Assembly: GCA_963989385.1 (NCBI GenBank)
Contig: OZ022500.1
Location: 17,064,460-17,128,459 of the forward strand
Reading direction: 5' to 3'
From: Ctena decussata
Taxonomy: Eukaryota > Mollusca > Bivalvia > Lucinida > Lucinidae
Length of the DNA: 64,000 nt
Position 1 is the first letter of the stretch, and each line of letters starts with the position of its first letter. Below, one piece after another: positions 10,661 to 22,494 of the stretch. Both the position numbers and the translations under genes were made by a program. Below the pieces are notes generated by a model that saw only the letters and a program-made list of their open reading frames with translations, made no database searches and was not told where the DNA came from.

Positions 10661-11556
10661 AATGTTTTTGACAAAAACAGATGTCCCCCACCTGCGCTTT
10701 CCCAGCAGTACCATTTTCCCTAAATGCTGTCAAGTTAAGACCGCCTGTGACCTTGAAATAGGGTCAAGGTCAACAAAATTTAATCACTTCTTTTCCATCT
10801 CCCAGTGATGTATCTGTGCAAGTGTGGTTCAAATCCATCCATCCATTCAAGAGATATTTTGCAGACAAGGCATTTTTAACACTCTTTGACATCCTGTGAC
10901 CTTGAAAATGAGGTCAAGGTCACCAAAATCTAATCAGTTCTTTGCCGTCTCTCAGCGATGTATCTATGTCAGTTTGGTTTAATTCCATCAATCCATTTAG
11001 GAGATATGGTGCAGACAAGGCATTTTTTGACACTCTTTATCCTCCTGTGACCTTGAAAATAAGGTCAAGGTCACCAAAATCTAATCAGTTCTTTGCCATC
11101 TCCAAGTGGTATATATGTGACAGTTTGGTAAAAATCCATTTATTCCTTCAGGAGATTTGGTGCAGACAAGTCATTTTCAACACTCTTTGACTTTCTGTGA
11201 TCTTGAAAATGGGGTCAAGGTCACCAAAATCTAATCAGTTCTTTGCCATCTCCCAGTGATATATCTTAGTCAGTTTGTTAGAAATCCATCAATTTCTTCA
11301 GGGGATATGGTGCAGACAAGCTAATTTTCATCCTTCTTTGACCTCCTGTGACCTTGAAAATAAGATCAAGGTCACCAAAATCTAATTAGTTTTTCCCCTC
11401 CCACTAATGTATCTATGCCAGTTTGACCAAAATCCATGCTTCCCTTCAGGAGATAGAGTGCAGACAAGAAGCTACGCTGACGCCAACGCCGACGGGATCC
11501 ACACAAAAAACAATATGTAATCCCCCCCCCCCCCCCCCCCCCCCCATGGTGGGGGG
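10661..11556 (+). mobile_element. Tandem-repeat element (GACCTTGA type)
   Basis: The left end (TTTTTGACAAAAACAGATGTCCCCCACC) matches the left end of the reverse copy ending at 63305. The centre has about five units of about 150 bp, each with CTGTGACCTTGAAAATAAGG-like and TCAAGGTCACCAAAATCTAA words, then a GGAGATA-GGTGCAGACAAG word. The right end is ACGCCAACGCCGACGGGATC followed by a C-run and a short G-run (CCCCATGGTGGGG). A core of tandem units between unique flanks resembles the pearl/HINE (Helentron-derived) elements of bivalves; that assignment is inference. Non-coding. Confidence 0.65.
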
Positions 11557-11669
11557 GGGAAAATAATACTGGTTAAGCTGCTTGCAGACACTGACGAAGA
11601 CGCGGACGCGAACACGGACGCATACTCGGACTACGACGTCGGGGTATTTAGCATAAGCTGTCCTTTGCT

Positions 11670-11790
11670 TCGAAAAGGCGCTCGAAACGTTGCCACAGTA
11701 GGATCCTGCTATTGTACATTGGTCAAACTGTTTAAAGTTGAAGGATTTCTGAATCTGCTTTAAGGTATTTAGATACACAATAACTCTGTA
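11670..11790 (+). repeat. Repeat E fragment
   Basis: Contains CGTTGCCACAGTAGGATCCT, ACATTGGTCAAACTGTTTAA and TCTGCTTTAAGG, matching parts of 8585-9240 and 13900-14410. Confidence 0.5.
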
Positions 11791-12136
11791 TTGACTTGTT
11801 AAAACAGATAACAGAGTTATTGTTTATGGTGAAATCAATCAAGTATGGAATATATACACACTTACAACTTACAATGTCTACCATAAATATCCTAAGTTTT
11901 TGGGCAGATACGTCTGTACAAACAGTGGAAACCGTGATCAGACTGTTCCTTAGGAACCAGAATGATCAAGGTCCTTACAATTTCAATTCCATCTGCGCAT
12001 TTTTGAGGCATTACTCTATGGTAGACCCGGAACAACAGGAAAATAAATAACAGGGCAAGGACCGGCTGTGCTTGCAGCAGGTGCAGTATTTGGGCAGTCT
12101 TTTTGGGGATATTTTTGAACTTAAACATTGTTTTTG
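11791..12136. other. Unique stretch
   Basis: No gene is seen; the open frames on both strands overlap and neither has a recognisable motif. Confidence 0.35.
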
Positions 12137-12958
12137 TCGCACCTGCTTTAGCAAGGTGCGATATAGGCGTCCGGTTTTCCGTCCGTCCGTCAGTCCGTCC
12201 GTCCGTCAACCCGTTCGTCCGTCCGTCCGTCCGTTCACATTTACGTCGACCCTAAATTTCTCTGACAGCACTGCACCCATGGTTCTCAAATTTCATGTGC
12301 TGCATGACCAGTCTATAGGGCTTCTGAATGACAAAATTCAGCTTGGTCCAGAATCCAAGATGGCCGCTGTTACTAAAAATAGGAAAAAACATTAAAATCA
12401 CTTTTTTCTCCAGAACCACTAGGCATATTTGGCTGAAATTTTATGTGGAGCATTAATGAGACCTTGGTTTTAAAAATTATCAAAATGAAAAAAATCTGTA
12501 GTGGAATTAGGTCACAGTGACCTACTTTCTGTTTACGAGTCCGAGTTTGCTAAAACGCCAATATCTAAAAACCACTTGAACAGATTTAGGTCAGATGTAG
12601 TCAGAATGGTCCTTAAATGGAGTTCTTCGAAATTTAAGCGAATGGAGATGATCCAAGATGGCCACCAGCCACCGTTACTAAAAATAGAAAAATATGAAAA
12701 TGACAATATCTCAAGAGCCCCTGAATGGAATTGGACTAAATGTGTATCAAAATGATCCTTGCATGAACCTGTTTCATGATTTTATTCAAATTGACCATCC
12801 AAGATGGCAACCATCCACCGTTACTAAAAATAGCGCAAAACACGAAAATGATAATATGCCATAAACTACTGAATGAATTTTGAATAAATATGTTTCAAAA
12901 TGACACTTTTATCAGGTTCATAAATTAAAGGTGTTAAGCAGGTGCGACATAGCGTTCC
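12137..12958 (+). mobile_element. Repeat with GTCGCACCTGCTT termini
   Basis: The left end GTCGCACCTGCTTTAGCAAG and the right end AAGCAGGTGCGAC are inverted repeats of 13 bp. Next to the left end is a CCGTCCGTCC tract, and inside are three or four degenerate units of about 150 bp with AAGATGGC-ACCG-TTACTAAAAATAG. The right end continues ATAGCGTTCCGCGGAATTCT. Non-coding. Same general design (tandem core, special ends) as the element at 10661. Confidence 0.6.
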
Positions 12959-13169
12959 GCGGAATTCTTGTTCTAGGAAACAAAACGGTGAAATTTTTGT
13001 TGTTTTTTTTTTGTTTTATTCTGTATCAAACAATGTAAGTTTTAATAAAACAATATGCATAAGCATGCCCCAGCGATTGAATATTTTCATGAAATTCAAT
13101 TTTTTTGCCTTTTTTTAAAAAAAATTAAAAGTATACTCCATACGAACCGAACTACCAACTAATTGTGTG

Positions 13170-13590
13170 CACCGCAGCGGAGGGTGAGGGTGAAGGTTTG
13201 GGCCCAGTAAAACCGGTTTAAACCCCCCAGTAGTTATTACTGACCGTCCCAAGGCGGTACTTTTGTTGCGGTTGCATTTGATTTATGTTCGGTGCTGTTT
13301 AATTTATTGTGTTCTCAGTTTAATCCTTCTATTATAAAAATAGAAAATAGGTAAAAATAATTTTTAAATGTTTTTCATATAATTTACTTAGTCCGTTGTA
13401 GCCCGTCTGTTGGTCAAAATTATTTAGTTCAATAAAGATAGCTGAGTTGCCATCTATTTGGGAAAGAGCTGCTGACTCGGCTTATCACTTGTAATTTATT
13501 GTTTGTTGGGATGTCTTTGTCAATCTTTCCCTTTGATGTTGGGGATAGGGTTTGGGATCTGATTCAGTCAGTTCCTGAAGTGTAGTTACT
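13170..13590 (-). repeat. Dispersed repeat D, minus copy
   Basis: The minus strand reads CCGCCTTGGGACGGTCAGTA, TAACTACTGGGGGGTTTAAA and CCGGTTTTACTGGGCCC, as in the plus copy at 3940. It continues through an AGCTCTTTCCCAAATAG segment to a TGACTGAATCAGATCCCAAA-like end, giving the longest example of the family here. Confidence 0.6.
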
Positions 13591-13899
13591 CTTTAAATTA
13601 TTATCAAGATAATTGCAATTTTTCTTACCAGTTTGTTTCAAATAACCTATATTAAAGATTATATGATTTGCAGAAATGAAAAGGCATCCATGTGCTAGAG
13701 ACATGAATTTTAATGGAAAATGTGTAAAAAAAAGTATGTTTAAATACAAAAGTTTGTTTTTTAGGAAAACAAAACGGTGAAAAATTTTCTTTTCTTATCC
13801 AAATGTTTTATAGCCCTTTGGGTTATTCAGCTGGTATAATGAAATGAATGCCCCACCAATACTTTTATTCACTATTCGTCTACCTTAAGAGCGCTTTTC

Positions 13900-14410
13900 T
13901 GTCTTAGTCTATTAGAGGTTAGTTAACACATTACTTCTGGAAAAATCCTACAAATTCAGATTCTGGTGACATTTTCATCATGAAATTGCTAATTTACATA
14001 GATGGCTGATAAGCTTTTGTAACGGTTACCAAAGTAGGATCCTGCTGTGATATATTTGTCAAACTGTTTAAAGTTTGAAGAGTATTGAAGTTACAGAAGA
14101 CCTTTCTGTTTTCTTAGGCTATTAAAGGATAGTTAGAAAATAACCATAACAAATTTAGCAGATTCTATATATTCTAAGGACATTTTTGTGGCTGCACCAT
14201 TTAGTAGAATTGCCATAACAAATTTATCAGATCCTAAATTCAAGGTACGTTTGTGTGGCTTTACCATACAGGAAGAAACCCTACACAAATTTTTAACAGT
14301 TTAGCCTCAAATAACAATAACAGAGTTTAGGAATTTGAAGATTTGACATGACCAAAAAGCGAATTGATTGTGGACGGCTTTACTGACCTCTTAAGAATAT
14401 TCACTGACCC
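13900..14410 (+). repeat. Dispersed repeat E, long copy
   Basis: Contains ATGAAATTGCTAATTTACAT, AGATGGCTGATAAGCTTTTG, AAGTAGGATCCTGCTGTGAT, AGACCTTTCTGTTTTCTTAG, then AACAAATTTATCAGATCCTA twice and GGACGGCTTTACTGACCTCT. The order matches 8785-9240. No coding frame. Confidence 0.55.
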
Positions 14411-14516
14411 GACATTGATATTTAGGAGGCCATCATGTAATCACTCTTGTGAAACAACATCGGCATATTTTTGTATGCAATAAAATAACATTTATGTTTG
14501 TATGTTTTTACTGAGG

Positions 14517-17230
14517 TACGAGGGGCATTTCAGAAATAATGTAAATGATCTCAGGGTAGCCTATTGGCTGATATTTAGCAGTGGTGTTATATATCATTGG
14601 AAAGCTAAATTCAAGTGCTTTAGAATGGTATGCGTTAAAAGAATTTCTAAGTCTCCCATGCATGACAGCACGTGCTTATACGTCATGAGGGTGTGGATAC
14701 TGGAAACTATACATTTTCACTGAAAGTCTCTCGTGTTCTATTGCTGTTTGCTCAATAAGAAAATGATGTATTTTAATAAAGAAACACGTAATACCGTCCT
14801 TTCAATGTAAAATAAGAAAGTTATACAGAATTCGTTTCCAGATTCTACACAACTAATATAATAAACGAGATTTTTGTCCACTATATGGTAATAAATGCAA
14901 AGTTATTATAAATGTAGTATACGAGGGTCATTTCAGAAATAGTGTAAATGAGTCGGCCATTCCTAGGAATGTTGACCGATTTTTGAAATTTATGTCTTAA
15001 CTTTCAGGCTTACATATCACCAAAAGGCGTTCACTCCAAAAAATTGAGCCTCTGGTATTTTCTTCAAAATATGCCGTGACAATTGTTGTTAGTGTAAGGA
15101 CACTGGGAAGAAACTGACGAAATATTTATGTAAAGACAAATTCATATTGTCTTAACTCGGGATATAAAGAGCTCTGGATTGATACCTATAATACCTGTTA
15201 TACTGAAAATATTTCAGTATGAAAAACATTGTATTAGCCTTGCTAACACATAAGATTTACCTTGCAAGATAGGCTAATCATGGAACAATGTGCATTTCTG
15301 ATGACGTCACTTCCTGTGCTAAATTGAAATGTATAGTAAGTTGTTTAAACTTTGATTTTGAGGTCAAATTAAGTGAAAGTGGATGTTTTGTGACAGATCT
15401 GAAACAAAAAATAAATAAGATTTAATTCGTCATGCTTGTTTTCTGATATAAGTAATCTTTATGGCACTTTATGCTCTTTTGTCAGTGGCCTACCTGATTT
15501 TTTACGATAAGTTTCCCCACCCACCCACATATTTCAATGTCAGTTTGTCATATTACATAACAAGTCTTTCAAGTCTTTATACTTGAATTTTTCTATCACT
15601 ATGTCCATCTAATTTTTGACATTAAACAAAGTGAAATATATTGAGCCTGTGTCTTTTTATTAGAAGATAATTTCATTTTATTGTTTTGTATTTTACATGA
15701 ATTGCTGCTACTTTGCAACTTCCGGCGTGGGATTTGCACACATATCATCCAGTTTCATCAGCGATTTGATGCAAGTCGCAACAAAATATAGCGACCTAAT
15801 CATTGCAGTAATAAAATGTATGTCATTTGTTGAAATTGGATGTGATTGAGTAAAAAATCACCATTTTATTGATATAATGCATTTATAATAACTTTGCATT
15901 TATAACCACATAGCAGACAAAAGATCTCGTTTATTATGTTAATTGTGTAGAATCTGGAAACGATTTCTGTATAACTTTCTTATTTTACATTGAAAGGACA
16001 GTATTACGTGTTTCTTAATTAAAATATATCATTTTCTCATTGAGCAAACAGCAATAGAACACAAGAGACTTTCAGTGAAAATGTACAGTTTCCAGTATCC
16101 ACACCCTTATGACGTATAAGCACGTGCTGTCATGCATGGGTGACGTAGAAATTCTTTTAATGCATACCATTCTAAAGCACTTGAATTTAGCTTTCCAATG
16201 ATATATAACACCACTGCTAAATATCAGCCAATAGGCTACCCTGAGATCATTTACATTATTTCTGAAATGCCCCTCGTATCAATAAAATTTTGATTTTGGA
16301 CTCAATCACATACAATTTCAACAAATGACAGACATTTTATTACTGAAATGATTAGGTCACTATATTTTGTTACGACTGGCATCAAATCACTGATGAAACT
16401 GGATGATACGCGTGCAAACCCCACGCCGGAAGTTGCAAAGTAGCAGCAATTCATGTAAAATACAAAACAATAAAATGAAATTATCTTCTAATAAAACGAC
16501 ACAGGCTCAATATATTTCACTTTGTTTAATGTCAAAAATTAGATGGACATAGTGATAGAAAAATTCAAGTATAAAGACTTGAAAGACTTGTTATGTAATA
16601 TGACAAACTGACATTGAAATATGTGGGTGGGTGGGGAAACTAGTCGTAAAAAACAGGTAGGCCACTGACAAAAGAGCATAAGGTGCCACAAGAGATAATT
16701 TATAACAGAAAACAAGCATGACGAATTAAATCTTATTTATATTTGTCTCATATATGTCACCAAACATTCACTTTCACTTAATTTGACCTCAAAATCGAAG
16801 TTTAAACAACGTACTATACATTTTAATTAAGCGCAGGAAGTGACGTCATCAGAAATGCGCATTGCTTTATGATTAGCGTATCTTGCAAGGTAAATCTTGT
16901 GTGTGAGCAAGGCTAATGCAATGTTTTTCATACGGAAATAGTTTCAGTATAACAGGTATTATAGGTATCAATCCAGAGCTGCTTGTATCCAGAGTTAAGA
17001 AAATATGAATTTGTCTTTACATAAATATTCCGTCTTTTTCTACCCAGTGTCCTTACCCTAACAACATTTGTCAAGGCATACTTTGAAGAAAATACCAGAG
17101 CCCCAAATTTTTTGAGTGAATGCATTTGGGTGATATGTAAACCTGAAAGTAAAGACATAAATTTCAAAAATCGGTCAACATTCCTAGGAATGGCCGACTC
17201 ATTTACATTATTTCTGAAATGACCGTCGTA
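14517..17230 (+). mobile_element. Mariner-type non-autonomous element split by a copy of itself
   Basis: The outer element runs from TA at 14517-14518 (CGAGGGGCATTTCAGAAATA) to TA at 17229-17230 (minus strand CGACGGTCATTTCAGAAATA). The ends are about 30-bp inverted repeats beginning CGAGGG and flanked by TA, as in Tc1/mariner elements. Its own body is 14517-14919 plus 16279-17230, about 1.35 kb. It encodes no recognisable transposase; the open frames in it are short and occur in both orientations because the two copies are reversed. Confidence 0.75.
14920..16278 (-). mobile_element. Inner copy of the mariner-type element, reversed
   Basis: Flanked by TA at 14920-14921 and 16277-16278; ends CGAGGGTCATTTCAGAAATA and (minus) CGAGGGGCATTTCAGAAATA. 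Its sequence is the reverse complement of the outer element: 14922-15885 matches 16285-17228 inverted, and 15886-16276 matches 14519-14915 inverted. The uninterrupted site is visible in this inner copy as TATATCAATAAAA (minus strand); in the outer copy it is broken at TA/TA. The fragment order therefore records one self-insertion with TA duplication. Confidence 0.75.
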
Positions 17231-17504
17231 CCTAACAGATGCTTTTAGAGACTCCTATGCAAACCGTAGTTATCTGAGATGAATGGATACACTTTCAGGA
17301 GTAGCAGCTCTACCATTTTCATTTGTGCCTCCTATCTCAACTGGAGTCAACTCTCATTTAAAGAATTTGATCTCTTTGATGCGTCTACTTTTGTCATATA
17401 GTTTGGTTTAGCTAATTGTAGTAAATCACTGTTTGAGGCCTCAGGCAATTTTTAATTAAATTACCTGGGGTATATGTATTCGAATTTTTATATGACTGGA
17501 CAGT
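17231..17504. other. Short unique stretch before candidate exon
   Basis: Nothing recognisable. It would be intronic if the frame at 17528 is a true exon. Confidence 0.35.
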
Positions 17505-17527
17505 GTCTTCTGTTCATATTTTCTTAG

Positions 17528-18090
17528 GATACAGGAATTTCTTTCTACCTAGGATGCTGCCATTTGATACGCCGGTTAGAATGGGCTCTAATATGATAAA
17601 AACACCCTATGCCAACCTAGATATAAAAGCAATATTCAGTGGGCCTACTCATTTGCGCAGTAAGATCCGCTTGGGACTCTTGTATAAGTTTTCTGGGAAG
17701 GGAATCAATATCGGCGATGAGAAAAGTCTTTCTGAAAAGCGAATATTGACCTCTCGATTTAAAGTAGTTTGTATGTTTCGACTAAGCGATGAATTTTGCT
17801 TTCTTCTTAAGGACATGCAAGGGCAAGGAAATTTCATTGAAATATCTGTGTCCGAATCGATTAGCCCAAAACTGAGTTCTAAAGTAAACGAAATTTGTCT
17901 TTCTGAAAAGCGAATATTGACCTCTCGATTTAAAGTAGTTTGTATGTTTCGACTAAGCGATGAATTTTGCTTTCTTCTTAAGGACATGCAAGGGCAAGGA
18001 AATTTCATTGAAATATCTGTGTCCGAATCGATTAGCCCAAAACTGAGTTCTAAAGTAAACGAAATTATTAAAGAAATTGTTCAATTCTAA
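17528..18090 (+). CDS. Candidate last coding exon, unidentified protein
   Basis: This is the longest open frame in the window (about 187 codons to TAA at 18088-18090). It is preceded by a good splice-acceptor-like tract (TCTTCTGTTCATATTTTCTTAG ends at 17527, pyrimidine-rich then AG). An in-frame ATG lies at 17503, but it sits inside that tract, so I prefer an exon start at 17528. The composition looks protein-like: alternating hydrophobic residues (FKVVCMFRL, EFCFLLKD, NFIEISV) then a helical acidic/basic tail ending IKEIVQF. No signal peptide or membrane span is obvious. A 57-residue block occurs twice exactly in tandem. I do not recognise the family. It could equally be a chance frame lengthened by the duplication, since the unduplicated form would be about 130 codons. 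Confidence 0.35.
17726..18066 (+). repeat. Exact 171-bp in-frame tandem duplication
   Basis: Blocks starting GTCTTTCTGAAAAGCG at 17726 and 17897 run identically to AAAGTAAACGAAATT at 17895 and 18066. I found no difference between them. The period is exactly 57 codons and the frame is kept. Confidence 0.95.
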
Positions 18091-18286
18091 TATTTATAAA
18101 CAGTGCCAGTAATGTGCATCTCATTGTGTAAATGATCAATGAGACGATATATTAAGCTATAAGTGAACGATGTTGCATTTTGGACAGACTGAGTTTTATT
18201 GAATCTGTAAATCTTCCACCGATAAGATTCTTACTTGACCTAGCATAAGTGAGATACTGTATAAAAACATAAGAGCTGTGCGGCCT
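18091..18286. other. Possible 3' untranslated region
   Basis: AT-rich. No canonical AATAAA is seen close to the stop. Confidence 0.25.
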
Positions 18287-18530
18287 GGCCCCGAGGTTAT
18301 AAAACTTTTTTCGTGCTCAACTCAACTGAGCATGAAATTTTCTCTGCTGATAAATATGAAAATGCCAACATTAGTTGGCATTTTCATATTGATAAGCAGA
18401 TAAAATTTTGATTCTCAGCTCAACTTAGCAAGAAAACAACTGTACTTATCCGTAATTTGCTATTTATTAGTATATGAAATTTCATGCTCAGCTGAGTTGA
18501 GCATGAAAAAAGTTTTATAACCTCGGGGCC
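18287..18530. mobile_element. Foldback MITE with GGCCCCGAGG termini
   Basis: The ends GGCCCCGAGGTTATAAAACT and their inverted counterpart are perfect for about 27 bp and continue with TGCTCAACTCA(A/G)CTGAGCAT. Inside the left half is another tight hairpin (AATATGAAAATGCCAAC, ATTA loop, at 18355-18392). 244 bp, non-coding. Confidence 0.8.
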
Positions 18531-18754
18531 TGGCATCACTTTGGAATGTCCCTAATGTACACAGTGTCTCTCGTGAACAGGCACAATTTGACCGAGTCTG
18601 CTATTTTGCGACTTTGGCTGTTTTCTTTACTGCCAAAGAATCCCCATTTTGAAATCCTTTCAATTTAAAGAAAAAAACAGTTTAGAGTTTTTTATGATAG
18701 TTTAGGAAACCTTTATGCGGACTAAACAGCTCACTAAATATTTCGAACCACTGC

Positions 18755-18960
18755 AAAAGCTGGGGGCGAGGGTTTGAATCCAGTAAAACTAGTTTTAGTA
18801 AAACAAGTCACCCCCCATACCCATCCAGTTATCCAAGAGCTTGTGAGAATGTAAGCCTTTTACTGTATGTATCTGTTGGCAATTTATGTATCTACTCCTT
18901 TCCCTTTTGAATTTAAGGGCGGGATGTGGCATCTGATTGTATTATGCATCTGCTGCAGAA
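18755..18960 (-). repeat. Dispersed repeat D, degenerate minus copy
   Basis: Contains CTGGGGGCGAGGGTTTGAAT, CCAGTAAAACTAGTTTTAG and CACCCCCCATACCCATCCAG, resembling the minus copy at 13170 but diverged. Confidence 0.35.
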
Positions 18961-19240
18961 TTCACCTGATAACAGGGGTATGATAACATGATGTGATATC
19001 ATGTCACTTTAGAACTGCACTTGCGCGAATGTTATCAGGCGATGCCTAAAGAAGCGATCTCTGAAGACGATTGGCTACATACTGACGTTGGCCGTGATAA
19101 CAGCATTCGATTGGTTAAATGACGTAACCGACTTACGTCTTAACGCAATCGCGATGTCAGCGAGTACGTACAAAATGCGTTTGCTTTTTATTTGTTTGAC
19201 TCCCTTTACGCCGAAAAATCGTCTAATGATGCATGATAAA

Positions 19241-19389
19241 TAGAAAACCATGATAGTGTCTTTTGATATCAAGTTTATCAGGCTCGACCAGAAACACGTC
19301 GGACTGGCTCGGCAAGCCTCGCCATTCCTACGCTGTTTCTGGTCTCGCCTGATAAACTTGATATCAAACGACACTAACATGGTATTCTC
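19241..19389. mobile_element. Foldback with CTCGGCAAGCCTCG centre, copy 1
   Basis: Arms of about 55 bp (CATGATAGTGTCTTTTGATA...) are near-perfect inverted repeats, joined by a centre containing GGCTCGGCAAGCCTCGCC. The same centre joins quite different arms at 25021-25175 and 32966-33110. Confidence 0.75.
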
Positions 19390-19511
19390 TATGTATTAGT
19401 TCCTGAACATGTTTTAGCTCCTGACCATTGCCTATCATTTTACTTTTAAAACAGTCGACAACGGTACTTTAAGGTATAGACCTCGAAATAAGTGTGTTGA
19501 TTAGGACAGCT

Positions 19512-22253
19512 CCAGAAACAAGAGGACCAATGGTCCTGTAGCTCACTTGAGACCTTACCGTTAACAGACACAGTTTGTCATTTCCCTCATTTGTTACAAT
19601 TTTTAAACCAGCGCTTTAGAGAAGTGTATATGCATATTTTATTTAAAAATCTCAGTGACCGTTAAAAAGTTCAAAGAATGACCATGACCTTCCCTGGCCC
19701 TTCATATATATATTTAGTTCAGCATAATTTACCATTATCATATCTCGGCAAGAAAAGTTTCCATTACATCCACTATTTAAGCATTTTCCCATATATAAGC
19801 ATAAGGAACCAAACTAGACCTCTCCATGAATTAGGTCAAGGTCAATGAAGGGTCATCGTTTGAACAATCTTGGTAATACCCCAGTACCCAATGCTACACA
19901 CAGAGTTTTAAGGTCTTAGGTCAGTTGGTCCTGAAGAAGAAGATTTTTGATGGGTTTTACCATATATGGGCATGGCGGCCATGTTGGTAATGTGACATGG
20001 ACCATTTGAACAACTCTTCGTTCCCTCAGACCCTGGAGGTTCTAAATGAAATCTGGTTACAACTGGCCCAACGGCTTTTGAAGAGATGTTTGAAATTGTC
20101 AAATTATGATGTTCTGGGTCAAAGGTCAAAGAATGTCCTCGACAGCTTAAGTACTAGCTTTTTCTCATATCTAGCCTTGCTGTAAAAAGGGTCAATGACA
20201 ACCAAAACAAAAGGCCATCATTTGAACAAATTTGGTAGTACTCCAGTACACAATGCTACATACCAAATTTCAAGGTCTTTAGTCTATTGGTTTTGATTGA
20301 AAAAAATTTCTTTCCCTCAGCCCCTGGACGTTCTAAATGAAATCTGGCCACAACTGGCCCAGTGGCTTTTGATGAGATGTTTTGAAATTGTCAAAATAAG
20401 AGAGGCCTGGGTCAAAGGTCAAAGAATGACCTTGACTTCCTGTACTCACAAATTTTCATGACATCATTAAGATGACTATATATACCAATTTTTACGCCAA
20501 AAGCTTCAACAGTTTCCACCAATCTTATGTTCTAGCATTTTCCCTTATAAAAGCACCAAAAGGCAAATTGGACCTCACCATAAAAAGGTCAAGGTCAACC
20601 AAAGGTCATGATCTGAACAATCTTGGTAGTACATGCGTACTCAATGCAACATACCAAGTTTCAAAGCCATCGGCCTATTGGTTCTAGAGAAAAAGATTTT
20701 CAAAACGTTTTGACCAAATATGGGCTTGGCGGCCATATTGGCCATGTGACCGAGATCATTTGAGCAAACTTTGATTTCCCTGATCCACAGAGGCTCCACA
20801 TGAAATTTAAAATCAATTTGCCCAGTGGCTTCTGAGGAGAAGCTGTTTCAAAGCTTGACTCAAGGTAACCTTGGAAAAAGGTCAAACAGTGATCTTGACC
20901 TTCAATATTCATATTTTTTGCAAAAATTTGATTTATTTAGTATTTTGAAATTAAGAAGTCTCATACAAACACTCCCTTAAGCATTCACCTATATGTGAAA
21001 CTTTTGAAGCAAAATTGACCTCGCTATAAATAAGGTCAAGGTCAACCATCATTTAAACAACTTAGGCAGACCTTGTGTCTCTCATGCTGCTTACCAAGTT
21101 TCAAAGAAATGTGCCCAAAAATCCTATAAGGGATTTGTTAAAGTTTTTACCATATATGAACATGAAGGCCATCTTGGTCGTATGACTAAGCTCGTTTTAG
21201 CAAACTTTGGTTTCTTCAACCCATAGAGGCTCCACATGAAATTTGACTTCAATTGACCCGTTAGCGTCTCAGGAAAAGCAGTTTCAAAGTTTGACTCAAA
21301 GTCACTTTGGACAAAGGTCAAACAGTGACCTTGAATTCCAATAGTATTTTTTACAAAGTGTGATACATTTAATATTATAATAAAGTTAAAAAGTCTCAGA
21401 AAATAACTTGTTTAAGCATTTTCCCATATATGAGCCTAAGCAAGCAAATTTGACCATATCGTAAAATAGGTCAAGGTTAACACAGGGTCATCATTTGAAC
21501 AACTTTGGTAGACCTTGTGTCCCCAGTGCTACATGCCAAGTTTCAAAGGAATTGGCCCGTTGGATCTGGAGAAGATTTTTAAGGTTTACACCATATATGA
21601 GCGTGGCGGTAATCTTAGTCATGTGACCAAGATCAATTGAACAAACTTTGGTTCCCCCGGTCCATAGAGGGACCACTTGAAATTTGACTACAATTGACCC
21701 GTTAGCGTCTCAGGAAAAGCAGTTTTAAAGTTTGACTCAAAGTCCCTTTGGACAAAGGTCAAACAGTGACCTTGAATTCCAATAGTATTTTTTACAAAGT
21801 GTGATACATTTAATATTATAATAAAGTTAAAAAGTCTCAGAAAATAACTTGTTTAAGCATTTTCCCATATATGAGCCTAAGCAAGCAAATTTGACCATAT
21901 CGTAAAATAGGTCAAGGTTAACACAGGGTCATCATTTGAACAACTTTGGTAGACCTTGTGTCCCCAGTGCTACATGCCAAGTTTCAAAGGAATTGGCCCG
22001 TTGGATCTGGAGAAGATTTTTAAGGTTTACACCATATATGAGCGTGGCGGTAATCTTAGTCATGTGACCAAGATCAATTGAACAAACTTTGGTTCCCCCG
22101 GTCCATAGAGGGACCACTTGAAATTTGACTACAATTAGCTCAGTGGCTTCTGTGAAGATGTTTGAAAATGTTGACGTACGATGTACAACGGACAGCGGAG
22201 CTTAGGGTATACTATAAACTCACCGAGAGCGTTCGGCTCAGGTGAGCTAAAAA
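19512..22253 (+). mobile_element. Tandem-repeat element, about 440-bp units, GTGAGCTA ends
   Basis: The left end AGAGGACCAATGGTCCTGTA followed by GCTCACTTGAG, and the right end CTCAGGTGAGCTAAAAAG, are partly inverted. The core has about five units of about 440 bp marked by CCATATATG-GC-TGGCGG-CAT at 19961, 20713, 21150, 21590 and 22031 (the marker is missing near 20300). GACCTTGA and AAGGTCAAGGTCAA words recur throughout. Before the right end is TATACTATAAACTCACC, also found near 32580 and 33190 as end fragments. Non-coding; stop-rich in all frames. Confidence 0.7.
21250..22131 (+). repeat. Recent 441-bp tandem duplication inside the element
   Basis: The segment 21250-21690 and the segment 21691-22131 are the same except for about two substitutions near their start (TTTCAAAG/TTTTAAAG, GTCACTTT/GTCCCTTT). 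Other units of the array are far more diverged, so this copy was made much later, probably by unequal exchange. Confidence 0.9.
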
Positions 22254-22494
22254 GGGGCATTCGTGATAACTCTGGAATATTACCCCCTTCCACAAAACAT
22301 ATTTGACGCCTCATTAGAATCACCTCGTCAAGGCCATTTTTATGAAGAAAAAAAAAAACAACTTTATCACAGGCCTACCCTAGATAGCCCACCTTTTAAT
22401 GAGCTGTGAGTATAAAATACATAAAGTGAAACTGAAGTGATGTCCTTTTGCTCGTAGGTTTAAATATTTAAAAGTAAGTAGGAAAAGTTTTAGA

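Noticed and set aside
11446..11778. A 110-codon frame on the minus strand
   Set aside because: It spans the C-run and the end of the tandem-repeat element; its glycine and valine-arginine runs are translations of simple sequence.
17649..18008. A 119-codon frame on the minus strand
   Set aside because: Antisense shadow of the candidate exon, lengthened by the same 171-bp duplication.
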